This document shows positions 1 to 5,700 of a DNA stretch of 25,556 nucleotides, in pieces (within the stretch, counting starts at the first letter, position 1; every line of letters begins with the position of its first letter). Both the position numbers and the translations under genes were made by a program. Location: the NCBI GenBank assembly GCA_024636405.1, contig JAGXHC010000132.1, positions 1-25,556 on the forward strand, in the 5' to 3' direction. Below the pieces are notes generated by a model, which was given only the letters and a program-made list of their open reading frames with translations, did no database searches and was not told the origin of the DNA. This DNA is from Sulfitobacter sp. (lineage in GTDB: Bacteria; Pseudomonadota; Alphaproteobacteria; Rhodobacterales; Rhodobacteraceae).

Positions 1-309
1 GACTTGGGTGGTGCCGTCAATATCATGGAGGGCAAATATGGTCCTTACGTGAAATGGGAAAAGGTGAACGCCACGATCCCCAAGGAAATTGAACCCGCGG
101 ATCTGACGATGGCGCGCGCAGTCGAGTTGATCGAAGAAAAGCTCGCGAAGTCTCCGGCCAAGCGCAAGGCCGCGACGAAAAAGGCCCCGGCCAAGAAAGC
201 GCCCGCCAAAAAGCCCGCCGCCAAAAAATCGGCCACAAAAAAGACGGCTGCAAAAAAACCGGCGGCCAAGAATGCACCGCCAAAGAAGAAACCCGCTGCG
301 AAAGAATAG
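1..309 (+). CDS. topA: DNA topoisomerase I, C-terminal fragment
   Basis: This is the 3' end of a gene that begins before the window; the frame is open from base 1. The visible part holds one C-terminal topoisomerase repeat (about residues 10-50 of the fragment: GKYGPYVKWEKVNATIPKE, then a leucine-rich helix with AVELIEEKL). This matches the repeat that follows the catalytic core of alphaproteobacterial TopA. A basic tail of about 45 residues follows, made of AAKK, APAKK and PAAKK units. Such Lys/Ala tails are familiar at the end of TopA in this group and probably give non-specific DNA contact. The enzyme relaxes negative supercoils by nicking one strand. The catalytic tyrosine is outside the window, so the name rests on the repeat and tail only. 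Confidence 0.85.
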   Translation, partial: DLGGAVNIMEGKYGPYVKWEKVNATIPKEIEPADLTMARAVELIEEKLAKSPAKRKAATKKAPAKKAPAKKPAAKKSATKKTAAKKPAAKNAPPKKKPAAKE

Positions 310-324
310 CGCTGCACCTGCGAC

Positions 325-352
325 ATCACATCGCATATCATGAATATGTGAT
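325..352. other. Inverted repeat downstream of topA
   Basis: ATCACAT (325-331) is repeated in reverse complement at 346-352 with a 14-base loop. An inner pair CATAT/ATATG (334-338/344-348) offers an alternative fold. No clear T-run follows (the tail is TTGCGTTT). It may be a weak terminator of topA or a protein site, but repeats of this length also arise by chance. Confidence 0.35.
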
Positions 353-367
353 TTGCGTTTCACCGCT

Positions 368-395
368 GTTTTTCCGATGACAACATCAGAAAAAC
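368..395 (+). promoter_or_regulatory. Stable stem-loop before the L,D-transpeptidase gene
   Basis: GTTTTTC-C-GATG (368-379) pairs with CATC-A-GAAAAAC (384-395). This gives 11 pairs around one C/A mismatch, with a 4-base loop ACAA. It sits 19 bases before the ATG at 415 and just before the ribosome binding site (AAAGGCAG, about 402-409). No T-run follows, so it is not a classic terminator. It could be a 5'-UTR structure or an operator. The pairing is seen; the role is inferred. Confidence 0.5.
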
Positions 396-414
396 AACAC
401 TGAAAGGCAGAGAC

Positions 415-999
415 ATGTCAGGCATCCTATTTACCCGGCGCGGACTGATCGCGGCCAGCGGCGCGGCCTTGATGGCCCCCGCCATTGCACGTGCACAGGA
501 ATATCAGGCCCCGCGCGAATATTCTGACGAGGCGCCCGTGCGCAACAATACCTCCAGTTTCGTCAATCAGCGCTGGGAAGATCACTTTGACACGCTGGGC
601 AAGGCCGCGATTGTGGCCGACACCGTGTCGCGCGCCCTGCACTTCTGGAGCGGCGATGGCCAGACCTACAATGTATACCCCACCTCTGTCCCGCGCACGG
701 ATGAGCTGACCAAGCGTGGCTATACCAGCGTTGTACGCAAACGTGTGGGGCCGGACTGGACGCCGACTGCGTCGATGGTTGAACGCGATCCCGAGCTGAA
801 ATACATGCCCCCCGGCCCCGGCAACCCGCTGGGCACCCATGCGATGTATCTCGATTGGCCCGCGTATCTGATCCACGGCACCCATGACACCCGAAAGATC
901 GGGCGGCAGTCCTCGGACGGCTGTATCGGGCTATATAACCACATGATCGAGGCGCTGTTTGAAATCACGCCCGTGGGCACGCAGGTACGGATCATCTGA
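415..999 (+). CDS. Exported L,D-transpeptidase (YkuD family)
   Basis: The 194-residue protein begins with a twin-arginine-like export signal: TRRG at residues 7-10, then a hydrophobic stretch and AIARA-QE with likely cleavage after Ala27. The YkuD catalytic region lies near the C terminus, with IHGT (His154) and SSDGC (Cys170, the likely nucleophile). The residue after Cys-Ile is Gly, where many family members have Arg. The family makes 3-3 cross-links in peptidoglycan or attaches lipoproteins to it, in the periplasm. The ATG at 415 is supported by a purine-rich ribosome binding site ending about 6 bases upstream. The gene stands alone: a hairpin precedes it and a terminator follows. The family call is firm; the exact substrate is unknown. 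Confidence 0.9.
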   Translation: MSGILFTRRGLIAASGAALMAPAIARAQEYQAPREYSDEAPVRNNTSSFVNQRWEDHFDTLGKAAIVADTVSRALHFWSGDGQTYNVYPTSVPRTDELTKRGYTSVVRKRVGPDWTPTASMVERDPELKYMPPGPGNPLGTHAMYLDWPAYLIHGTHDTRKIGRQSSDGCIGLYNHMIEALFEITPVGTQVRII

Positions 1000-1026
1000 T
1001 CCGGCTGGCGATCTGACAGTGACGCA

Positions 1027-1056
1027 GGCGCGGGGATAGCTTCCCGCGCCCTTTTT
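1027..1056 (+). terminator. Rho-independent terminator after the L,D-transpeptidase gene
   Basis: GGCGCGGG (1027-1034) and CCCGCGCC (1043-1050) form an 8-bp GC-rich stem with an 8-base loop. A run of five T follows at 1052-1056. It lies 28 bases after the stop codon and separates this gene from the scoAB operon. Confidence 0.9.
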
Positions 1057-1123
1057 CGTTGAACAAATTGACTTTGCCGCGATGCGGCTTCAAAACCGTG
1101 GCAACAGGACAGGAGAGTTCGCG

Positions 1124-1828
1124 ATGAAGAAAATCTATGGCTCCGCCGCCGAGGCGCTGGACGGCGTACTAAGCGACGGCATGCTGATTGCCGCCGGGGG
1201 CTTCGGTCTTTGCGGTATTCCGGAATTGCTGTTGCAGGCGATCAAGGAAAGCGGCGCAAAAAATCTTACGTTTGCATCCAACAATGCAGGCGTTGACGAT
1301 TTTGGCATTGGCATCCTGTTGCAGACGCGGCAGGTCAAAAAGATGATCAGTTCATATGTGGGCGAAAACGCAGAATTTATGCGCCAGTATCTCAGCGGAG
1401 AACTGGAGCTGGAATTCACCCCCCAGGGGACGCTGGCAGAACGTATGCGGGCCGGCGGCTGCGGCATTCCCGGCTTTTACACCAAGACCGGCGTCGGCAC
1501 CCAGATTGCTGAAGGCAAAGAAGTGAAGATGTTCAAGGGCGAGGAATATATCCTTGAAGAAGGCATTTTCGCGGATCTGGCTATCGTCAAGGCATGGAAA
1601 GCGGATGACACCGGCAATCTGGTGTTCCGCAAGACTGCGCGCAATTTCAACCCTCCTGCCGCGATGTGCGGCAAGATCTGTGTTGCCGAGGTCGAAGAGA
1701 TCGTTCCGCGCGGCGAACTGGACGGTGACATGATCCACCTGCCGGGCATCTATGTGCACCGGATCATTCAGGGCAAACATGAGAAGCGGATTGAACAGCG
1801 TACGACACGCAAGCGGGAGGAAGCATAA
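1124..1828 (+). CDS. scoA: 3-oxoacid CoA-transferase subunit A
   Basis: This subunit pairs with ScoB to move CoA from succinyl-CoA to acetoacetate, feeding ketone bodies and polyhydroxybutyrate breakdown products into the TCA cycle. At 234 residues it has the usual length of the A subunit. The CoA-transferase signature is DGMLIAAGGFGLCGIPE (about residues 18-34), followed by the family-like stretches SNNAGVDDFGIG and GTLAERMRAGG. An in-frame ATG lies further up at 1082, but the start at 1124 is preferred: AGGAGAG (1111-1117) sits 6 bases before it, and the extra 14 residues do not look like family sequence. The stop overlaps the start of scoB (TAATG), so translation is probably coupled. Confidence 0.94.
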   Translation: MKKIYGSAAEALDGVLSDGMLIAAGGFGLCGIPELLLQAIKESGAKNLTFASNNAGVDDFGIGILLQTRQVKKMISSYVGENAEFMRQYLSGELELEFTPQGTLAERMRAGGCGIPGFYTKTGVGTQIAEGKEVKMFKGEEYILEEGIFADLAIVKAWKADDTGNLVFRKTARNFNPPAAMCGKICVAEVEEIVPRGELDGDMIHLPGIYVHRIIQGKHEKRIEQRTTRKREEA

Positions 1829-2451
1829 TGCCCTGGGATCGCAATCAGATGGCCGCGCGTGCGGCGCAAGAGTTGGAAGACGGCATGTACGTCAACCTGG
1901 GCATCGGCATTCCGACGCTGGTGGCCAATTACGTCGGCGACAAGGATATCACCCTGCAATCCGAAAACGGTATGCTGGGTATGGGCCCCTTTCCTTTTGA
2001 GGGTGACGAGGACCCGGATCTTATCAATGCAGGCAAGCAGACCATCACAGAGCTGAACCGCACCGCCTATTTCGACAGCGCGATGTCATTCGGTATGATC
2101 CGCGGCGGCAAGATTGCGGCGGCGATCCTGGGCGCAATGGAAGTGGCCGAAAACGGCGATCTGGCAAACTGGATGATTCCGGGCAAGCTGGTCAAAGGCA
2201 TGGGCGGTGCGATGGATCTGGTTGCGGGTGTGGGCCGTGTGATCGTGGTCATGGACCACACCAGCAAGCACGGCGACAGCAAGGTGTTGAAGGCTTGTTC
2301 CCTGCCGCTGACCGGCAAGGCCGTGGTTGACCGCATCATCACCAATCTGGGCGTGCTCGACGTTGTCGATGGTGGTTTGCGGATCGTTGAATGCGCCGAC
2401 GGCGTGACCGAAGAAGAACTGCGCGCCGCGACGGAAGCCACCATTGTCTGA
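1828..2451 (+). CDS. scoB: 3-oxoacid CoA-transferase subunit B
   Basis: This is the partner of ScoA. The 207-residue protein carries the second CoA-transferase signature, LQSENGMLG at residues 43-51. Glu46 in it is the expected catalytic glutamate that forms the acyl-CoA thioester intermediate. The N terminus (ELEDGMYVNLGIGIPT) is typical for the B subunit. Its ATG overlaps the scoA stop by one base, and its own 3' end overlaps the likely TTG start of the next gene by 8 bases. The three genes therefore look like one transcript. The enzyme is cytoplasmic, and both subunits are intact. Confidence 0.95.
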   Translation: MPWDRNQMAARAAQELEDGMYVNLGIGIPTLVANYVGDKDITLQSENGMLGMGPFPFEGDEDPDLINAGKQTITELNRTAYFDSAMSFGMIRGGKIAAAILGAMEVAENGDLANWMIPGKLVKGMGGAMDLVAGVGRVIVVMDHTSKHGDSKVLKACSLPLTGKAVVDRIITNLGVLDVVDGGLRIVECADGVTEEELRAATEATIV

Positions 2452-2734
2452 CCGCACCATCACGTTTGCGATGGAGCACGGCAAGGGCCGCTATGTGTTG
2501 CGCGACGGCGGGCACGAAGCGGAATTGACCTATTCCCCGGTGAGTGATGCAAAGGTTATTGCGGATCATACCGGGGTGCCGGACGGTTTGCGCGGAAAAG
2601 ATGCGGGCTTGGATCTGGTGACGCAGCTTGTGGCAGATGCCCGCACGAAAGGGTTTCAGATCGTACCGCTGTGCCCTTTCGTCGAAGAGATGCGGCGCAG
2701 GCACCCCGAATGGGCAGACGTCTTTACCACCTGA
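2444..2734 (+). CDS. Small GNAT-like N-acetyltransferase (YjdJ/Gtn type)
   Basis: This short protein (96 residues from the TTG at 2444) matches the compact acetyltransferase family represented by Pfam Acetyltransf_CG. Seen are GRYVLRDGGHEAELTYS (about residues 15-31), VPDGLRGKDAGLDLV (45-59, the likely acetyl-CoA phosphate loop) and FQIVPLCPFVEEMRRRHPEW (71-90), which is the hallmark end of the family with its conserved Cys77. The TTG start overlaps scoB; an ATG at 2471 would give 87 residues. I prefer TTG because MSDRTIT followed by GRYV resembles other family members, but this is not certain. The substrate is unknown. The overlap suggests co-translation with the CoA-transferase, although a functional link is unproven. 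Confidence 0.82.
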   Translation: MSDRTITFAMEHGKGRYVLRDGGHEAELTYSPVSDAKVIADHTGVPDGLRGKDAGLDLVTQLVADARTKGFQIVPLCPFVEEMRRRHPEWADVFTT

Positions 2735-2746
2735 ACAACGCCGCGT

Positions 2747-3553
2747 TCAATTCATCGCGACAAAGACGCAGCCGTCGCTGATAAGTTCCGGCGGCGTCTG
2801 GCACAATCCTTTTGCGACCTGAAACGCGGCCAACACCTTGGGCACATAATCGCGGGTTTCCGCAAACGGCGGCACGCCCGCGTGTTTGCGCACAGATCCT
2901 TCGCCCGCGTTGTACCCAGCCAGTACAAGGATTGGATCGCTGTCAAATTCGCCCATCAGCCAGTTCAGGTATTTCACCCCGCCCGCGATGTTCTGAGACG
3001 ACGCCATGCTGTCAGTGACGCCAAAGCGCGCGGCGGTGTCTGGCATCAGTTGCATCAATCCTTGCGCACCGGCACCGCTGACAGCATCAGACCGGCCGTT
3101 GGATTCCACCGTGATCACCGCCAGCACCAGCGCAGGCGACACCTTTGTGCCGATGGTCAGGCGCAGAATGTCGATGCCGTTGATCTTGGCGATGTCCTGC
3201 ATCTGCTGCAAGCGGGGTGCCCCGACCCTGTCCGCGGCGCCGGCCAGTGTATTCATCGCCAGTTCCAGCCGTCCGGGCCCCGATTGCGCGGCCTCCGGCG
3301 ATACCTTCTCCCAGAACCAGTCGAACCTGCCGGGCGCTTTGGGCGCGATCGCACCTGACGGTGTGGCGATGGCGGCAGGCACGGCCCTGACCTGCGCTGC
3401 GGGGTCAATCTGGATTGTAATGCGCTTTTCGCCGGGCTTGGGTGGCTTCACCCGTTTGGCGCTGAATTCGGCAAACGGTTTGGGCGTATCCGCATAGGCC
3501 GGCATAATGGCCAGCGCAGCCGCCAGAAGCGAAAGTTGTATGATACGGGTCAT
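2747..3553 (-). CDS. Exported lytic transglycosylase (SLT domain)
   Basis: The 268-residue protein has a signal peptide (about residues 1-21, ending AYA-DT) and a proline/alanine-rich linker. A soluble-lytic-transglycosylase domain covers about residues 130-250. Its motifs are ITVESNGRSDAVS (catalytic Glu150), GAQGLMQLMP (162-171), NIAGGVKYL (188-196), AGYNAGEGSV (212-221) and ETRDYVPKVL (232-241). The enzyme cuts glycan strands of peptidoglycan to anhydromuropeptides in the periplasm. It converges with the acetyltransferase gene (12 bases between stops) and diverges from the first pilin gene. The position next to a Tad pilus locus could mean it opens the wall for the pilus machine; that is inference. 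The start ATG has only a weak AGG site. Confidence 0.93.
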   Translation of the reverse strand: MTRIIQLSLLAAALAIMPAYADTPKPFAEFSAKRVKPPKPGEKRITIQIDPAAQVRAVPAAIATPSGAIAPKAPGRFDWFWEKVSPEAAQSGPGRLELAMNTLAGAADRVGAPRLQQMQDIAKINGIDILRLTIGTKVSPALVLAVITVESNGRSDAVSGAGAQGLMQLMPDTAARFGVTDSMASSQNIAGGVKYLNWLMGEFDSDPILVLAGYNAGEGSVRKHAGVPPFAETRDYVPKVLAAFQVAKGLCQTPPELISDGCVFVAMN

Positions 3554-3920
3554 GCCTGCCTGCTTTTTTTATGTTTATAGGCTCGATACGCGGGAATATC
3601 TCACGAATCCGGCTTTCAAACCAGCAAATCAGGGCATGAATAATGGCGAAAATGACATAATTGGCTCGCTGCGCCACCCGTTTGCGGGACCCTCAGAGGA
3701 AAATCACACTATTTACGTTGCAAATTCAGGTACTTGTTAAAAAGTTGTGAAATTGGATGGCCAAAGGTGCAAATGTCACAATTGGCGCCAAATTCATGCC
3801 CCAATCACACGGCTATATAGGGTCATACCAAGTCGAACAGGCATCGGCTGAGAGAAACAGATGCCAGACGGACGACGGGGTTGAAACTTAAAAACCTTAT
3901 GATCCTTGGAGGGACATACC
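3554..3920. other. Divergent intergenic region between transglycosylase and flp1
   Basis: This 367-base region is AT-richer than its surroundings and holds no convincing gene. It should carry the promoters for both flanking genes. Seen in it are a palindrome TTGGCGCCAA (3782-3791), a TATATA box at 3814-3819 that could be a -10 element for flp1 but has no good -35, and an inverted repeat GGCATC/GATGCC (3840-3845/3860-3865) that would lie in the pilin mRNA leader. AATCACAC occurs twice (near 3700 and 3803). For the minus strand, TTGAAA (complement of 3614-3619) is a possible -35 without a strong partner. No promoter is certain. Confidence 0.5.
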
Positions 3921-4106
3921 ATGATGAATTTTATCAAAAACTTCCGTAAATCCGAAGCTGGCGCCGTGACTGTTGACTGGGTTGTGCTGACCGCCGCCGT
4001 TGTTGGCCTGGCCGTCGCCGCTTACAGCTCGATCAAAACCGGTGCGACACAGCTGACCGCCGACACAAACACATACCTGGGCGCTCGTCAGCCTGGTATC
4101 GACTGA
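3921..4106 (+). CDS. flp: Flp family type IVb pilin, copy 1
   Basis: This is the likely major pilin subunit of the Tad pilus. The 61-residue prepilin has a short basic leader (MMNFIKNFRKSEAG) and a predicted prepilin-peptidase site after the Gly of SEAG. The mature hydrophobic helix begins AVTVDWVVLTAAVVGLAVAAY, of which 20 residues or fewer are needed to recognise it. The position usually held by Glu-Tyr in Flp pilins is Asp-Trp here. The start at 3921 follows a strong site GGAGGG (3908-3913). It opens the tad locus and is followed by a stable hairpin at 4134-4166, which suits a short, abundant pilin message. Copy 2 lies 115 bases downstream. Confidence 0.93.
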   Translation: MMNFIKNFRKSEAGAVTVDWVVLTAAVVGLAVAAYSSIKTGATQLTADTNTYLGARQPGID

Positions 4107-4133
4107 TATCCATCAGGTCTGACCTGACTAACG

Positions 4134-4166
4134 GGGGCCGCATTCTGAACGACAGGATGTGGCCCC
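4134..4166 (+). terminator. Hairpin after flp copy 1 (attenuator or terminator)
   Basis: GGGGCCGCAT (4134-4143) pairs with ATGTGGCCCC (4157-4166) with one G-T wobble. The pairing continues inward through CTG/CAG to a 5-base loop, giving about 14 pairs. The tail (TATTCGTT) is a poor T-run. It probably ends part of the pilin transcripts or protects their 3' end from decay. Confidence 0.65.
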
Positions 4167-4221
4167 TATTCGTTAAACACCAACCGGTTCAACCCCAACT
4201 TCTGTAAAAGAAAGCCCTGTC

Positions 4222-4404
4222 ATGTGGAGCAATCTTAAGAAATTCATCGGCTGCGAAGATGGCGCTGTAACAGTCGACTGGGTCGTGCTGACCGCTGCTG
4301 TCGTGGCATTGGCCGCCGGCGCATATACCGCGCTGAAAACAAATTCCGATTCACTGGCTGGCAGAACGTCAACCTATGTTTCTGAACGCGTCGTCGGAGA
4401 GTAG
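4222..4404 (+). CDS. Flp family type IVb pilin, copy 2
   Basis: This second prepilin has 60 residues. Its core GAVTVDWVVLTAAVV is identical to copy 1, so the two arose by duplication, while the leader (MWSNLKKFIGCED) and the C-terminal third differ. The predicted cleavage is after the Gly of CEDG; the leader carries a Cys three residues before that Gly. The ribosome binding site is weak (AAAAGAAAG, about 4206-4214) compared with copy 1, so this may be a minor or alternative pilin. A long hairpin follows at 4458-4490. The pilin family call is firm; whether it is structural or regulatory is unknown. Confidence 0.9.
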   Translation: MWSNLKKFIGCEDGAVTVDWVVLTAAVVALAAGAYTALKTNSDSLAGRTSTYVSERVVGE

Positions 4405-4457
4405 ATCTTTTCGGTCGGAAGCTCCCGGATCGGGCATGACGTTACTGCTCGCCAGGT

Positions 4458-4490
4458 TTCGGGGTGCTCCGCATGCGGACGCACCCCGGA
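4458..4490 (+). terminator. Long hairpin after flp copy 2
   Basis: CGGGGTGC (4460-4467) pairs with GCACCCCG (4481-4488), extended outward by two weak pairs. Inside it the self-complementary TCCGCATGCGGA (4468-4479) continues the stem past one bulged C at 4480. The tail has only three T. It may act as a terminator or as a processing or stability element between the pilin and cpaB. Confidence 0.6.
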
Positions 4491-4570
4491 TTTGCGCGCC
4501 AGCCCATGGATGCCGGGCGTCACAATCACCTGCCACGATGTTGTCGCTACGCAGGCCAAGATTTGCCACA

Positions 4571-4583
4571 TACAATTTATAAA
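4571..4583 (+). promoter_or_regulatory. Possible -10 region before cpaB
   Basis: TACAAT (4571-4576) and TATAAA (4578-4583) are both close to the -10 consensus, about 70 bases before the cpaB start and after the flp2 hairpin. No good -35 lies at the right distance, so this is only a candidate. Confidence 0.3.
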
Positions 4584-4648
4584 CTGCAAAAAGAAAAGAT
4601 ATGCAGCCGGGCATGTATCCGGCGAAGCAACTAAAAAGAGGTAAAAAC

Positions 4649-5506
4649 ATGCGTATGGTATTTGGACTGGTTCTTCTGGTGGGCATCGCGCTTGCTGGTG
4701 GTGCCGTATATCTGGCCAAGGATCAGATCGCGCAGTATCAGGTGGCGAATGCGCGCGCCCAGGAGGCACTGGCCCAGGTCGTGCCAACCGTCAAGGTCTT
4801 CGTGGCCGAAGGGCCGCTGAAATACGGTCAGGAGCTCAAGCGTGAAGACGTCCGCCAGGTCAACTGGCCGGAGAATGCGATCCCTGAAGGTGCATTTGTC
4901 GAAGAAGCCGCCCTCTTCCCTGAAAATACAGATGAGCTGCGCGTCGTCCTGCGCGCCATCGAAAAAGACGAAGCAATCATGCTGGTGAAGGTCACTGAAC
5001 CCGGCGAAGACACCGGTCTGACCTCGCGGCTGGAACGTGGCAAGCGTGCGTTCACCATCAAGGTGGATGTATCAAGCGGCGTTTCCGGCTTTTTGCGTCC
5101 GGGTGATCGTGTCGACATCTATTGGACAGGACGGGTCAATATCGACCGTAGCAGTGACAACGGCGAAGTGACCAAGCTGATCGAGGCCGGCGTCAAGTTG
5201 ATCGCCATTGACCAAAGCGCCGGTGGCCAGATGGGTGAGGCAACAATCGCCCGCACCGTGACTGTCGCCATCAGCCCACAGCAAGTTGCCGCATTGGCAC
5301 AGGCGCAATCGACAGGCAATCTGTCGCTGTCGCTGGTGGGAGCAGAAGATGATACCGTTGCCGAAGCTATCGAGGTCGATCAGCGTTCGTTGCTGGGCAT
5401 CGCAACCCAAGAAATTAAGGCCGAGGTGGCACAAGAACGTGTCTGCACCATCCGCACACGCCGCGGCGCAGAGGTTGTCGAACTTCCGATCCCCTGCACA
5501 AACTGA
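4649..5506 (+). CDS. cpaB: Flp pilus assembly protein CpaB/RcpC
   Basis: The 285-residue protein is anchored by an N-terminal membrane segment (about residues 4-22). A periplasmic SAF-like domain follows (about 47-110, with VFVAEGPLKYGQELKREDV). The second domain has SGFLRPGDRVDIYWTG, typical for CpaB/RcpC. CpaB supports the secretin channel in Tad pilus systems. The ATG at 4649 is chosen over an upstream in-frame start at 4601 because AAGAGGT (4636-4642) lies 6 bases before it and the membrane segment then begins at once. It is flanked by hairpins on both sides (4458-4490 and 5526-5554), so its expression may be set separately from the pilins and the secretin. Confidence 0.93.
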   Translation: MRMVFGLVLLVGIALAGGAVYLAKDQIAQYQVANARAQEALAQVVPTVKVFVAEGPLKYGQELKREDVRQVNWPENAIPEGAFVEEAALFPENTDELRVVLRAIEKDEAIMLVKVTEPGEDTGLTSRLERGKRAFTIKVDVSSGVSGFLRPGDRVDIYWTGRVNIDRSSDNGEVTKLIEAGVKLIAIDQSAGGQMGEATIARTVTVAISPQQVAALAQAQSTGNLSLSLVGAEDDTVAEAIEVDQRSLLGIATQEIKAEVAQERVCTIRTRRGAEVVELPIPCTN

Positions 5507-5525
5507 TCTAATACCAACAGCTTGC

Positions 5526-5555
5526 AAGGGCGTCGCAGTAGCTGCGGCGCCCTTT
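5526..5555 (+). terminator. Terminator-like hairpin between cpaB and cpaC
   Basis: AAGGGCGTCGCAG (5526-5538) pairs with CTGCGGCGCCCTT (5542-5554) through 13 pairs, including one T-G wobble, around a 3-base loop. Three T, then CGG and TTTG follow. It starts 20 bases after the cpaB stop. It probably ends or attenuates transcription before the secretin gene. Confidence 0.75.
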
Positions 5556-5629
5556 CGGTTTGTATTATGTTGCCATTTACCCACATAGCCATTGCCTGCG
5601 GACACCTTGATTCTTGCAAAAAATTTGAA

Positions 5630-5656
5630 AGTGACGCAGAGTGACGCGAGTAACGG
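5630..5656 (+). promoter_or_regulatory. Clustered direct repeats before cpaC
   Basis: AGTGACGC occurs at 5630-5637 and 5640-5647, and a variant AGTAACGG occurs at 5649-5656, so copies are 10 and 9 bases apart, close to one helical turn. They lie 45-71 bases before the cpaC start, just after the cpaB hairpin. This layout would suit a regulator binding one face of DNA. No known site is recognised. Confidence 0.3.
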
Positions 5657-5700
5657 GCAAAAAGACCCAATCCTGAGGCGTGATCAAAAGGGCAGGTCAC

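Noticed and set aside
181..306. Repeated AAAAAG/GCC units as a DNA repeat element
   Set aside because: They encode the Lys/Ala-rich tail of topoisomerase I and are explained by protein composition.
1068..1096. TTGACT as -35 of a scoAB promoter
   Set aside because: No -10-like hexamer is found 16-18 bases downstream, so no promoter was annotated.
3737..3751. Possible CtrA site (TTAA-N7-TGAA) before flp1
   Set aside because: The second half does not match TTAA, and AT-rich intergenic DNA gives such near-matches easily. CtrA control remains possible but is not shown.
3782..3800. Possible sigma-54 promoter near the TTGGCGCC palindrome
   Set aside because: The GG and GC elements are not at the required spacing.
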